Shown here one piece after another: positions 1 to 11,348 of a stretch of 64,000 nt of DNA. Both the position numbers and the translations under genes were made by a program. Position 1 is the first letter of the stretch, and each line of letters opens with the position of its first letter. The DNA comes from Paramacrobiotus metropolitanus (Eukaryota > Tardigrada > Eutardigrada > Parachela > Macrobiotidae): assembly GCF_019649055.1 (NCBI RefSeq), contig NW_026570255.1:1178001-1242000 (forward strand), written 5' to 3'. Below the pieces are notes generated by a model. The model saw only the letters and a program-made list of their open reading frames with translations. It was not told the origin of the DNA and made no database searches.

Positions 1-930
1 CGCGCATTATTACAGTAGGGGGGGATTTTTATTGGGTTACACAAATGAACATTGTTTAAACAGTAGTGTCATGCAGCTCTGCGTCTAAAATCGTTGCCAC
101 TCGAGCCAACTCAAAATTATGCATACAGTACACAGTCAGTCTTTGGAGTAAACTTGACGTTTGCGCACTTGCGTGGTACAGTGTACTCTGTAGAAGTAAT
201 ATCACCCTACCTGTCTAAATTTGCAAGCAAATCTGTACAAAATCTGTTGGTTGTAGGACCTTTCGAATTAGTCCGTGAACCACCAAATTTTTTTATTAAG
301 GGTGTAATACGCATATTAAAAATACGGTGTAGTGTGTTCCGACTTATTAGAAGCGCATGTCAATAATAAATGAGACAAAAAGAGGTGGAAAAACAAATTA
401 AGTTACTTAATGTACTACTTACCCAAATTGGCATCGTAGTCGAATACTCGAACACCGAGAACGCAGATACGGACTTAAACGAATTTGTTTTTTCGTAGCG
501 TGTCACTATGATCCTATGATTCCCAATTTCCTATTCAATTTAAAAGAGTTCATATTTCAAGGACGGGACAGTGACAGCAAGTGCTGCAACTGTTCGGTGC
601 TAAAAAAATTAGCGCCAGAATTAGAGTCAGATGTAACTCTTCAACGCAACTCGGCAACAGGGTTTAAGTCCGTTTAACGTATGCACACCGCACAGCTGGA
701 TATAATTTACACTTACGTATATATACTGGCGCTCCAGTTCAGCTGCTTGTGTCGCATGGTTTATTTTCGCCGATATAAGCAACTGTCAAATTTACCACGT
801 ATTGGGATTCAGATGCGAATTGTATCTAGGTCAAAACGCTCGAGCGCGCTCCAACTCACGCACTGATTTGTGAGTCAGACAGATTCACTGATAACGCTGC
901 GCGCATTGGCCAGATGGAGAATCAGTTGCT
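1..930. other. Unannotated AT-rich stretch
   Basis: No gene recognised. The longest open frames are 61 and 90 codons, without recognisable motifs or plausible splice-flanked exons. Composition is AT-rich and looks intergenic. Confidence 0.5.
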
Positions 931-970
931 GAATTATAAAACCGAGCTGTTGAGCTCGGTTTTATAATTC
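931..970. repeat. Perfect 18-bp-arm palindrome
   Basis: Two perfectly complementary 18-nt arms (931-948 and 953-970) are separated by four bases. The arms begin GAATTATAAAACC. DNA or RNA here could fold into a stable hairpin. It lies outside any gene, so a fold-back remnant of a mobile element is the simplest reading. Confidence 0.8.
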
Positions 971-1880
971 GTGGCCACATTCACGACCGCACATCAACTC
1001 GTTAAAGTTATCCTGAGCTGCTTATAAATGTTCGTGATGATTCCGTGCTGCATTAAACTGTATGAAATTACGCTATAGTCCGTAATTAAGTGTTGAGATA
1101 ATATGGTTTAATTAACTTAATTAACTAAATTCTAATTAAGCAAACTTTAATGAACAGTTATAACTAGAATCATTTACGCCTAATTAGAACATTTAGCACC
1201 TAATAATTAATTTCGCACTTAAGTAGTAGTAATTTTGCACCTGAATTTTTAGCACCTAATTAGCAATTTTGCCCACATGAAGAAAAACTTAATTATTGCA
1301 TGTCATTAAGCTTAAATTATTTTTCTCATTAAGTCTGAACTTGTTGTGTTGCGTTGACCATGGCAATAAACGGCAATGAAGGCTGATTTATTGCAGAATT
1401 CACGGTGCTCTCAGATATGGTATTTTTTCTACTCGTGTATCTGTTATCACTGGTGGGAACATATTTCAGTTTTTTTTCTCTTAGTCATAGAAGAAAGATG
1501 AGTAACAGATACGTGCGCAGCAGTCGTGTCGCAGATACAAGCGGGCTGCTGATATCTGACAGTTGCTATAATACGAGTACAACTGCAAAATAATCAGTTA
1601 GCTGTTTGTCGAGCTACCGTGCGTATGTAAAAGTGCGCGTATAAATGGCGCCGGTTGTTTTGGAATAACAGCAAAGTTCATGTGAAAGTATACGGCGAAC
1701 AGTTGATACGAGCCAGTGACCGGTACTGTAGAACACTACAATCATTAAAAATTAAAACATGATAGACATTAGACAGTCACCATGTACGACCTTGCTTACT
1801 TTGGCCTGTAGTTTCAATAGATCTTCTTTATTAATAATCGCATAAGTTCTGGTAATAAAGAAAGAAATACGCTATCTTAT
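971..1880. other. AT-rich intergenic stretch
   Basis: No gene seen. Bases 1080-1300 are rich in short TTAATTA/CACCTAATTA-like motifs, a degenerate AT-rich simple repeat. The 3' tail of the minus-strand retrotransposon should end somewhere near 1750-1880, but no poly(A)/poly(T) tract or target duplication could be picked out. Confidence 0.4.
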
Positions 1881-4745
1881 TCACAACAGCAAAACTTCAT
1901 TTAAACTATCCACTCCGTCCATTGTGCCAAGGATAGATGCTGCATTTCCACGCTGAATCTCCAACGATATTCGTTGACGCAAAAACTCATGTGATCGACG
2001 CTCTCCTGTATGCTCTTGAAGTCTTTTGCCCAACTCCTTCACGATGGCGATAGCCGATGGGCCCCAGGGGCCCATCGTTTCAAAGGCGATGGGAGAAAAG
2101 ATAAAGCGCCCTTGCAGATACGCATACAGTCGGGACTTCTTATCTTCTGCTTGTACAGCAGCAGCTGCAGCCGTAACCGACGTCGAAGGGAGATGGGAAA
2201 AGGCCACTGTGTCAACGCACGTCACATCCCAGGCCAGACACATTCCTCTTTTCCAGGCGAAAGTTGTACAACCGTCAGGGCGTTGATCTGTTGTAGAGGA
2301 CGTACCGCGTGGTTCCAGCTTAGCGGGAACACCGGCTGAAACGCACGCCCGGCATACAATGCTGTTTAAACCACCATGGCGCGCGTGTCTACCGGCCGAG
2401 TAGCTGCATGATAAACCGTGGTGTCCTAACTTGTCAACGCGCTTCTGGCATTTAGTGCAGTTATGGGGCTCGCAAATATCCGCTCCAAGACGAAGACCGA
2501 TTGAGATTTTAATCGTCTCATCGTCGAGGAGGTTACCGATGTGGGCTGAGGGAAGCGCATTCAACCAAATAACGGCTTCAGGACAGGACTGAGCGAGAAA
2601 ACGAGCTGTGTTAACGATGTCACCGCGAAACAAGTCCAATAAAACAGAAGCCGACACATTACAAAGCGGTAAGTCCCATGTTTTTTGGAGCTTCCGGGAA
2701 CCAACTTCTGGAACTTCTGTTAGGCGGGCTTTGGTTTTCCACAACTCCACCGCTTCTGAAGCGTTCACTGCTGGTAGGTGAGGAAGCATTGATGACAACA
2801 AATCAGATACGGAATGAATCGAAGCCAAGTAGGCTGGAAGTGCTAATTCCTCCGCACGACGTATGCCAATACCTCCTCGACTGACCGGAAGTGTCGCTTG
2901 ACGCCAGCATGGATAGTCATCATGGTTTACCCGAACGTTACTGAGTTCTTGAAAACATGAGCGCAGTGACTCGTCTATTTGATAAAGCAATTCCGAATGT
3001 TTCCAGGCATTGCAACATCTGAGCACGTAGATAATCTTCGGGGCACCCAAGCAGTGTCGAAGTAGATATAGTGCATGGTGGCGAGGAAGAAGTTGCAACC
3101 GTTCACAGGCTTTCTTTATGGCGCTTGATTTCTCAGAAAGAGTTTCACCAATCGCATCATCCAGCACCGGGGCGCCTAGCAGGGTTAGAGTTGAGCTTGA
3201 CACCACGCGGAGCTGTGGGTGGTGCGAAACAAATTCATCAACCACGGCTTGCCGTTCAATTTCGGAGCCTCCCGATACAAAAAGTTCACATTTAGCCTCG
3301 TTTATGTCAAGTCCAATAGCATGTGCGCCTTCGATGACACGTCTGAAGTTTTCTGCAACAGTTGCCGGCGTTCCGCCCAGGGTTCCGTCGTCTAGGTACC
3401 AGGCATTAAGCTCGGTATCCAGCGTGGCAATTACTCGAAGCAAAGCCAGGCAGAACAGCAGCGGTCCCAACGGATCGCCTTGTTGCACCCCAGACTCAGA
3501 CGACATCACCATTTCATCAATGAACAAAGAAGAATGATGTCCATACGCCGACCAAAAGAAATCATCGTATTCCGGGAAGTGTGTATGTACAGCTTCCAAA
3601 ACCACTTCACGAGATACGGTATTGAATGCGTTGCGAAAGTCGATTTTCACGAGTGCTTTAATGCTCTCCGGCGTAGACTGGACAAAATGTCTGGTTGCGT
3701 GGACGATGGCCTCGGCTCCGCCCCGTACGTTGAAGCCAGACTGCTGAGGAGTTAGCAAGGCGGTTGCCCGGTCCGCTATTCTGCTGCAGATGATTTTGGC
3801 AAGTAGACGACGCATCGACAGTCCTACCGCTATAGGGCGCAACCCGCCGTCTTTCTTTCGCAAAGCCAGCAATTTACCTCCAAAAAATATCGGCCGTATA
3901 TCAGCAGGTACTTTGCCTTGCATAACCAAGGACAGCACAGAGGCCATGGCTTCGCAAAAGGGACCGCTCAGATCATCTAACTTTGAACCCACCAAGTCCA
4001 GCAGATGTTGGGGCCTTAAGCCATCTGGTCCTGCTGCTGAGCCCCGCGGGAAAGTGTGGATGCCAGCAAAAACCTCTGCAGCAGTTATTACGGGCGCAGC
4101 AGGAGCGGTGGTAGCGCGGCGAGCCGTTGACGGTGGGGCGCATAAGGGGTGCTTCTCTCGTAAACTTTGGAGAACTTCAGGGGTGCAGTCCGCCACTGAA
4201 TCAGTAGACAACAAAACCCGCATTGCTCCGGAGATGGATCCGTCGTCAATCTTCTGACCGACTTGACGAACGAGATCTTCATCGCTGCTGCGTTTTCTCC
4301 GACTTGACGGTGGGGGGCTGGGAGGCACATCCGTACCTTGTTCGTATAACGCGAGGTTTTTCTTCACTGCAGTTGCAAGTGAGGCTGTTCGCTCGGATTT
4401 GACTTTATCTGGGAGGCGGAGTGCACTAGGGCAGAAAAAGAGCAGTTTCGTCCAAGACTGGCTGTCGTTCTTGGTGGCGACCTGTTGGAGCACTTTCTGT
4501 AGTGCGGATCTCACCGCAGGTCTTGCACCATGGGGAACGCGGCGTAGTATTCGCTCCTTACTCGGGTGAAAAGATGCGGCCGTAGGTGGGGTAGGTGCAG
4601 CTCCCCGCGAATTGCTAGAAGTGGAGGCAGCGCTGGCGGCTGGGATCAGCTTCAGGTCCTGCGACAGGGTTTTGGGGCAAACGGGTCTGTGGGATCCCCA
4701 GGCCTGCAACAGTTTACCGCAGCCAGAACAAGAAAACTGAGGCAT
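1881..4745 (-). CDS. Non-LTR retrotransposon ORF (zinc finger, reverse transcriptase, restriction-like endonuclease)
   Basis: An uninterrupted 954-codon ORF starting at ATG. Residues 6-23 form a CX2CX9HX3C zinc finger. The reverse transcriptase runs from about residue 230 to 480: motif A around Asp369 (KIDFRNAF), the GVQQGDPLGPLLF block at 419-431 and the active-site YLDD at 450-453. A second zinc knuckle, CX2CX8HX4C, lies at 763-780. It is followed by an RPDG (822-825) and WDVT (839-842) pair, the arrangement of a PD-(D/E)XK restriction-like endonuclease. This order (N-terminal finger, RT, CCHC, endonuclease) is that of single-ORF R2/CRE/NeSL-type elements that make target-primed DNA copies. 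No apurinic endonuclease is present. All catalytic motifs are visible and there are no frameshifts, so the copy may be young or still competent. Clade and target site cannot be decided by eye. Confidence 0.9.
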   Translation of the reverse strand: MPQFSCSGCGKLLQAWGSHRPVCPKTLSQDLKLIPAASAASTSSNSRGAAPTPPTAASFHPSKERILRRVPHGARPAVRSALQKVLQQVATKNDSQSWTKLLFFCPSALRLPDKVKSERTASLATAVKKNLALYEQGTDVPPSPPPSSRRKRSSDEDLVRQVGQKIDDGSISGAMRVLLSTDSVADCTPEVLQSLREKHPLCAPPSTARRATTAPAAPVITAAEVFAGIHTFPRGSAAGPDGLRPQHLLDLVGSKLDDLSGPFCEAMASVLSLVMQGKVPADIRPIFFGGKLLALRKKDGGLRPIAVGLSMRRLLAKIICSRIADRATALLTPQQSGFNVRGGAEAIVHATRHFVQSTPESIKALVKIDFRNAFNTVSREVVLEAVHTHFPEYDDFFWSAYGHHSSLFIDEMVMSSESGVQQGDPLGPLLFCLALLRVIATLDTELNAWYLDDGTLGGTPATVAENFRRVIEGAHAIGLDINEAKCELFVSGGSEIERQAVVDEFVSHHPQLRVVSSSTLTLLGAPVLDDAIGETLSEKSSAIKKACERLQLLPRHHALYLLRHCLGAPKIIYVLRCCNAWKHSELLYQIDESLRSCFQELSNVRVNHDDYPCWRQATLPVSRGGIGIRRAEELALPAYLASIHSVSDLLSSMLPHLPAVNASEAVELWKTKARLTEVPEVGSRKLQKTWDLPLCNVSASVLLDLFRGDIVNTARFLAQSCPEAVIWLNALPSAHIGNLLDDETIKISIGLRLGADICEPHNCTKCQKRVDKLGHHGLSCSYSAGRHARHGGLNSIVCRACVSAGVPAKLEPRGTSSTTDQRPDGCTTFAWKRGMCLAWDVTCVDTVAFSHLPSTSVTAAAAAVQAEDKKSRLYAYLQGRFIFSPIAFETMGPWGPSAIAIVKELGKRLQEHTGERRSHEFLRQRISLEIQRGNAASILGTMDGVDSLNEVLLL

Positions 4746-4834
4746 GGTGGGGAGAACATTCGCCGATGAAAATCGCAGTTAAAGGAGCAGATACTGTAGT
4801 GAGGGACTTACAAGAAAATCGCTGGTGTGTCGCT

Positions 4835-4942
4835 GGATGCCTACGGGACAGCTGCCACCACACAGCCTCTGGAGAAACGATCTACCAGACTAAGGTCCCG
4901 TAGCCACCCTCCATACTGAATGACGGGAAATTTGTCATTCAG
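4835..4942 (-). other. Stem-loop pair in the 5' leader of the retrotransposon
   Basis: Upstream of the retrotransposon ATG, bases 4835-4849 and 4895-4909 are complementary over 15 positions with two mismatches (core CTACGGGAC/GTCCCGTAG). Next to it, 4916-4924 and 4934-4942 form a perfect 9-bp stem with a 9-nt loop (CTGAATGAC/GTCATTCAG). On the minus strand these sit in the probable 5' untranslated region. R2-like elements often carry structured 5' RNA, sometimes a self-cleaving ribozyme. I could not fit the ribozyme fold, so only the hairpins are claimed. Confidence 0.6.
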
Positions 4943-4949
4943 GGGCAAA

Positions 4950-7699
4950 AATCACGAGCCCGCAGTAAAGATGAAAGAATTAAACGATTCAGGTAGTCCA
5001 ACATAATGGGCATAGTTGAGATTTCCGAAAGCGTCGTATTACATACAGTATTAATTACATACAGTATGTATCACATACAGTATGTATGTAGTTGGTAGTC
5101 AAAACACTTTAACAAAAACGCGGTCGCGTTTTCACTCGATAAACTGATAATCTTTTTCTCTGGAGACCGTAATGTTTGCAAGCAGTTATAGCACTAGAGC
5201 TTAATTTCCGGTCGAAAGACTCGAAACTTTTTGTCGTCCATAATATTACTGATGGCCTGCCGTTGAGTGCTACGGGGAATGTTTAAATAGCATTACACTG
5301 CTGTGCTTTATGAATATTTCAATTATGTACATGGTTGTAGAGGTAGGAGCATTAGTATTATTACCAATAATTATTTCGATATTAGTGTTTCTGTTGATAA
5401 ATATGCAGTTTTGTCGTCGATATATGTAAATTATTGTTATCAAACAGGAGAAACGATTGGCCTAATAATAGGACCACGTTGTTTTAACATTTGATCTAAA
5501 TTAGCCGAAACAGGTAATGTCATGTGCCTGTACAGTGCAAAATTTGTAAAATTATTGAATAAATTAATACCTTATGTATTCAGTGCAAAAAAATAGTATT
5601 CAGTTTGGGTATAATCGTTGCCACTCATCAGTAGTGCAACGTCATACTGCATGAACTGCTTATTCGTCTCTGAATTATTAGTCTACAGGAGAGTGGCAGT
5701 CGTGCAAATTTTAGTCTGGATTTACTGCTTATAACTCTGCATACTGTAGTTCACTATTGTCACAGTATTGTGTAACTTTTATGTTAACAATTTTTGGAAA
5801 CAATCACGTCAGTTTTTCTTCTGGTTTGACAGATGCCTAATTATGTAGTCGCTGACATTAACTTAATGAAATAATCGTCATAAGCTAAGCCACCAAAGGA
5901 GTGTGCGGAGAAACTTAGCTAGAATCCTAATGTAGATAGTGGTATTTGTCGATGAGCTGGCTTCTATTAGAAGTTTTTTACCAAAGCGAAAAAAGCCCTA
6001 TGCTCAACTCCAAGGCATATTCCAGCGGTGTGCGTCTTAAATCGGGAAGAACCGCAACTGTCTTTAAATGAACGTTTTATCCTTTTGTATTGTATTTGTG
6101 GTACTTGGCGCACAGGGCAAACTGCAAGTGACCTTTTGAAATTTTATATGCCGGAGCGTCCTTTAATGCAAACTTTGTGCATCGTCAATACCGTTAAAAC
6201 AATGAAAGAGAACTGCATACATACTGCCAAGAGTATCTACAGTAGACCAAACGCGCCGAATCCGCTTATACGTTGTGCCACATTTTATGCGGCATCTGCC
6301 AGGTTTTATCGCTTGCCAATTGCCAGAGTGTCCAGTTTTTATCGCATGCCATGCCACTGGCAGTGCCATTGGCAGGTGCCACTGCCAGGTTTTACACCCT
6401 GCCCACTCCCCGCATCAGCTGCAGCGTCTGTGTCGGCAACACAGGATTGGTGTATGTTTCGGGTACGTCACTGCAGTAAGCATTCTTGCCCAACACGGTG
6501 CTTTAAAATTGCAGTTCCTCATATTTTGCTAATGGTAGCACGTAGTACAGTGGTACGGTACCCTGTTAAAGGGTGGCTCGATGACGTACTACACGCTTCC
6601 ATGTGCTAGTCTAGTCATCAGCCCAGCTATCGCGTCAAGGCCATACGTAGCGCGTACATGAATGATAACACTTCGGTCGGTTAACTGGAGCGGTTCAATG
6701 GAGCATAGAACGACACTGGAGGCCTCTAATCCAGCCGTCTCACCAAAGTCTGTACAATGGTAGAAAGTGAACATGTTTATTACTACCTTAACAAACAAAA
6801 CTTGACTGGAATGCAAGCTGCTCATTCTTTGTTTATTGCGCAAGGAACAGCGAGTTTCATGAAACAGGTCTTGATACTGAATGGGAAACTGTTTGCGCAT
6901 GAGCCAAGAAACAGCCATGGAAAAGGCACACTCCCATACGGCTGCGAACCCATCCCACCACGCGCTCAGATGCCGAGGATAGTACTGACTCAATCGTGGA
7001 CTGAGGGCAGGTAGTATTCCAATTGTCATTTGCATGGTGGCGCTTGCAGTTCTTGGCGTAACTGCACTGCTTAATCACAGACTGTCGTGAACAGCCGTAC
7101 CCGGTACAGTGAAAGTGCGCAACCATGGACCGCAAAATAATAGATATTTTTGCCATACACGGTCCCATATTCAGCGCATAAAAACCCGGCAGACTGGCTG
7201 TACAGTAACTCTACAGTGTTCTAAAGTCCCTTTCTACAGTATTCCCTTTGTACCGTGTCAACTCTGCTCCGCTTGACATATTGAAAACCGTAGCCGGGAT
7301 CAGTTCAATTTATTACGAATAACATAACTCGTCATAATGGTCTGCGATGCATCCAAACACACAAGTCGCATCGTCGAAGTACCCGAGTTGCAGTTGGTAC
7401 TTTCCACTGCGTAAGAGCAGCCGTACCACACAGTGGCACACACATACACTAGTGGTGGGAAACTGCTGTCGGTGCCATTTGGCAGTCATTCATTTCCTGC
7501 TGAACTACGCACCATTGCAGAGGAAATGGCTGAGCGTTTGAAATGTACAGGGTGCCGTGAATTAAATTCTAGGAGTCACTCGTGTGAGTCGTGTCACATT
7601 GTGCTGTGTTATACTTTTACTGTTTTATTAGAAAATGAGGTCGTATTTACCGGCAGAACGTATGTAAAAAAGCGCAACAAAATTAGAGATCTACGACGG
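4950..7699. other. Gene-poor stretch
   Basis: No gene recognised. A short repeat of ATACAGTATGTA-type motifs is seen at 5041-5090. An open frame at 6028-6609 (plus) is partly made of a degenerate CACTGGCA/TTGCCAG tandem motif around 6350-6400, has no domain signature and is overlapped by equally long frames on the other strand, so it is not called as a gene. Confidence 0.45.
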
Positions 7700-7723
7700 A
7701 GAGATCTACGATCGTAGATCTCT
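7700..7723. repeat. 24-bp perfect palindrome with flanking GAGATCTACGA repeats
   Basis: The 24 bases from AGAGATCTACGA read the same on both strands. The half-motif GAGATCTACGA recurs as direct copies just upstream (7685) and downstream (7731), so this is a small cluster of direct and inverted copies of one 11-mer. No function is assigned. Confidence 0.7.
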
Positions 7724-8280
7724 TGACGGAGAGATCTACGATCCCCAGCGAAACAAGTCGACTGAAAAATGTAAGTTTTCAAAGAAGTGTAATTTAAGTA
7801 GTGTGCGTCTTGTATGGACTGACTGGTTATCAGCACATGATTATTCATTTTTATTAATTTGGCATGAACGGTGACCAGTCTTATCGTTAACGAAAATTCA
7901 TCCACTGTTATGAGGCGGAGCTAGCATGTTGTTGAATATTGTTAGAATACACTGAAAACTAAGAAAATAAGAAGCCCTACTGCAGGAAAGTTACTTTTGT
8001 ACAGTGAGTTGAATGCTAATCGGATACGACTCGCTGAAGAGTCGTTTTCCACAAAGTGCCAAGTGGACTCAGCACACAGGAAGTTTTCCCGCCCTCGATG
8101 TATGGTAGTATCAGTGCGACGTCCTAAACGTAAAGTTGCAAATCAATATTAAAGAGATTATGCAAGAAACGGCGACGTAATCATGCACCTTCATGACCCG
8201 CATGGCCTTTGCAGTAGTTTGCTGCTAGACGATTTCCTTTTCTGCTACTGCTTTGCTACATAAACAAAATTTTTTTGTAG

Positions 8281-8500
8281 TTGTCACAAATTCGCGCCGA
8301 GTCGAAGGTGCTATTGTCAGCACTGGTGGCCGCTTGTATATCATGGGCGGCATGTCGCTTCCGCGCCACGGCATGAAATGGAGATTCAGTGGTGCAATGA
8401 GGCGAATATTCACGGAGGATGGACGCTACATGAAGGCCAAATCCCACCGGGCCGATGTTCTGGATTGAAGTGTTCACAGCTGTTCTACTGCTACCAAAAG
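8281..8500 (+). pseudogene. Kelch-like exon with an in-frame stop
   Basis: A TTTTTTGTAG acceptor precedes 8281 and a GTAAGC donor follows 8500. The frame reads a kelch-type strand, with an Arg-Val-Glu-Gly-Ala start and the motif STGGRLYIMGG, and later a DVLD that resembles the end of a kelch blade. A TGA interrupts the frame at 8466-8468, just after DVLD. No neighbouring exons were found. It may be a remnant of a kelch gene related to the one at 21.7-22.7 kb, or a chance match. The stop and the isolation favour a relic. Confidence 0.35.
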
Positions 8501-9201
8501 GTAAGCAAGCGACAGTTATTTTAATCTCATGGAACTTTTTCCTTGACATTTTGCCTCCATAAGGATCCGTGGTTTTGCCCCCGCACTGAGATTTCATCCC
8601 ATTTTGGCTGTGCTGTTCGAGAATTTGGACTGTTTGAGCTGCAACTGAAAAGCCAACATCATCAGGACAGGTCGAGTGTATACCATAGCGCATTTCTTTT
8701 TAGTTTGTCTCTGAAATAATTTGTCCACGCAAACTATTTGTTGATAAGCTTAATCTCTTTATTAATGCGATTGTCGAAGAATCTTCGTATGAGCAGGCTT
8801 TATGTACACATGCCTAATTTCTGTAGTTCTTTATGAGGTTGTACGCCGACGGTCTCCGTAGTTAAACTAATGTGTACGTCATATTAAACTGTCAGTATGC
8901 GATGCCACAAGTAACCTCCCAACAGTGTTACCTTAATCTGGAAAACCCAACGCATCATATGTGGACCTTTTGGGACGCTTATTACCTGTGATGGGCGGCA
9001 TATTTGATGTGCGCGCGTAGACGTCACCGAACGTTCTCCCATACTTACTTTAGATGATTATTACACAAAAACAGTAATACTTACCGGAAAATAAAAAATT
9101 TATTTAAATACAGCACATTTTATTCTACAAAGTGATGTAAGTGTCATATTTTGGTGAATATGCGCTGATTTCAACTTTACTGGTTAGCTCGGCTCGCAAA
9201 C
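8501..9201. other. Unannotated stretch between kelch relic and LTR
   Basis: No gene, repeat or regulatory site recognised. The minus-strand open frame at 8256-8693 is the antisense shadow of the kelch-like exon. Confidence 0.4.
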
Positions 9202-9509
9202 TGTTATTGTAGGGTCACTCTTCACTAGTCGACCTTGTAATCCAGAGCGTGTTCTTCTGTAACCTTTATTCGTTCACAGCTCGCAACACACTGGCTTTTG
9301 CCGTAAAACATAAATCTCTTTTATACTCTTTTTATGACAGTTATCATCCACAGGATCTGTGGGGATATACTAGCGCCCATCAGATATCGGGCTAAGAACA
9401 GCGAACGTTCAGCGAACGTGCATGACACAGCATGCCCACAGACAATAGACTTTAACTATCGGACATAGTTCATATAAACATAAACTATCCACGCGTCTGT
9501 GGCGTGACA
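9202..9509 (-). repeat. 3' LTR of the gypsy-type element
   Basis: Reading the minus strand, the LTR starts TGTCAC at 9509, directly after the polypurine tract, and ends CA near 9202-9208. It contains a TATAAAAG box at 9318-9325 and an AATAAA signal at 9265-9270, about 50 nt downstream, the usual promoter and polyadenylation spacing for an LTR R region. The exact inner end (9202 or 9208) is uncertain because no partner LTR is present for comparison. Confidence 0.7.
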
Positions 9510-9522
9510 CTGCCCTCCGCCT
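9510..9522 (-). promoter_or_regulatory. Polypurine tract
   Basis: On the minus strand the purine-rich AGGCGGAGGGCAG abuts the LTR start TGTCAC. This is where plus-strand DNA synthesis is primed in LTR retroelements. Confidence 0.65.
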
Positions 9523-9549
9523 GGTGTTTCGGTCCTCCAAAACGGAAGC

Positions 9550-11345
9550 CTATGAAAGGGGGGCAGTCGGAATGGTCCGGAAGTGTCCGGGCAGGTCAGC
9601 TGACGGAATATCCGGGTAAACCCGAGTAGTTACTACGGCCAGGGGAATCTCGACTCCTGGTTCCATCCGCGTTTGTCCAGGCTCCATGTCCGCAGCCGGT
9701 CGTCGAATCCTGCTCTCCCATTGTTTCCGACACACCGTCGTTAATCGCGAAAATCCGTTGCGCATGCAACACGCGAAAACCACACTTCCAACAGAAAGTA
9801 TGATGACGATGGCTGTGATCACGTATTTGATTATCGTGACCCATGAAGCCACCAATGGTAGTTGTCGTCCAGACTCAACAGCTGTCTGTAGGAACTCGTC
9901 CGCATGACGAAGGCCATTCTCCTCCATCGCCCCTGCGATCTGAGCGAGAATCCCATATGTGTACCGGTGTTCACGACTAAGAGCGTTGGACAACGCTTCG
10001 TGAGACAACTCAGTTGACACATTGAACTTAGCCAGCAGAGACTGATGTGATAGCCGCTGTGTCGGCTGCTTCCGCATCCAGTCTCCGTTAACAGCGATGA
10101 ACGGTAAACCGCTTAAGTTCACAATTTCAGAATGCCAGTAGCATGTCTGGAACGGAACTAAACTGTACCCATCGTAAGCTATCGTCCAGTTACGATAGCG
10201 GGGCTGAGGCCCACAGGAGGTTGGAAACACTTCAATCTCCACTTCCAGTGCTTGGCACTGTTGCATGACGGCGTAGCTACCAAAGCTACGTACATGTTGA
10301 CAGGTCGTGTACCCTAGCCGTCGCGCGGCCAAGATCCCGCTAACATGGGATAAGGTCACGACGTCCCACATCAGAGACTGATCCATCTTGCACCTCAGCT
10401 GGTTAGTCGCTTCGACCAACACGTCTCGTGATCCGTTAATGTACTCCGGATCCACTGAAGATGACTCGCCAGATAATCGGCCGAGCTCAAAACTAAACCG
10501 TCACTCGATCGGTTTCCAGTTCCAATCACCGGCGCTTTAGCTGGGCTACTTCGGAGCCCACTAGTACTCCCAAGGACAATCACAATACCAGGTTTATTTG
10601 CCACCCGGTAAGTTAAGGAACTGTCAAAGCCGCACTCAGCGGTTTTGTTACCAAGCAAAAACTCCATCTGCGCCGTCGGGTCACGGAACCGAGTTGTATT
10701 GGCGTCTTTTAAAAGCGTTCCCTCGCGGGCCGATACCCGTTCCCATCGACACGCTTTCGCGGCGTATTCACTGGGTTCCCAAACAATCACGCGATGACCA
10801 AACCACGCCATCCCATCTGTGGCCGTAGAAAGGTCACCGAATACGGATCGCACTACGCAGGTCGGGCATTCACGTTCCAACGTGACATGCTCGTACTCGC
10901 AATTCCGTAAGGTATTGTTCTTGGTCTGCATCCAAGACCCGTCACCAGTCGGTTCCTGTATGCAAGCCCAGGTCAACCCTGACTTCTCCATGGCGTTTTC
11001 GCCACATTTCCCGGTCCGAACCATGTCCCAGCACTCATTTGCACCGGTGTCTCGTACTGATTCACGAAGTATGGTATCAGTCCAACCGGTAAATCCTTCT
11101 TGAACGGAACCTATCCGGTTCCATGTTCGACAGCTGTACCCTTGGAACATCTGACCGGTCTTTGCGGCCTCCAGGTACACTTCGAATTTGATCGGCGTTC
11201 CTTTTGACGGCCCTTAATAGTCACGATACGAGGCTAAACATTCGAGACTGACTACTCCAAGGTACGTTGGCTGGCTACAGTCGCATCCCACCACTGGGAC
11301 TGCGTGTACCAGTCGAGCCATGAACCACAAGGTTGCCAATGCTAC
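9550..11345 (-). pseudogene. Envelope-like glycoprotein gene of the LTR element, broken
   Basis: Two overlapping frames (11180-10395 and 10455-9550) together encode a long extracellular part with many cysteines and N-glycosylation-type sites. A single hydrophobic membrane segment of about 23 residues follows (encoded near 9780-9850), then a roughly 70-residue basic/proline-containing tail. An upstream in-frame portion beginning near 11345 with a hydrophobic leader is separated by a TAA at about 11216. The two large frames are offset by one base near 10450. Position 3' of integrase and the single-pass topology support an envelope role. The fusion-protein family cannot be named by eye. With one stop and one frameshift the gene cannot make a full-length product. 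Confidence 0.65.
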
Positions 11346-11348
11346 GAT

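Noticed and set aside
2010-4257. Plus-strand frames opposite the retrotransposon ORF
   Set aside because: Antisense shadows of a well-supported 954-codon reverse transcriptase.
4835-4942. HDV-like self-cleaving ribozyme
   Set aside because: Hairpins are present but I could not fit the nested double-pseudoknot pairing.
6028-6609. 193-codon plus-strand frame
   Set aside because: Partly a degenerate tandem motif, overlapped by comparable frames, and no recognisable domain.
9596-9844. Second minus-strand frame within the envelope region
   Set aside because: Shadow of the envelope frame that carries the membrane segment.
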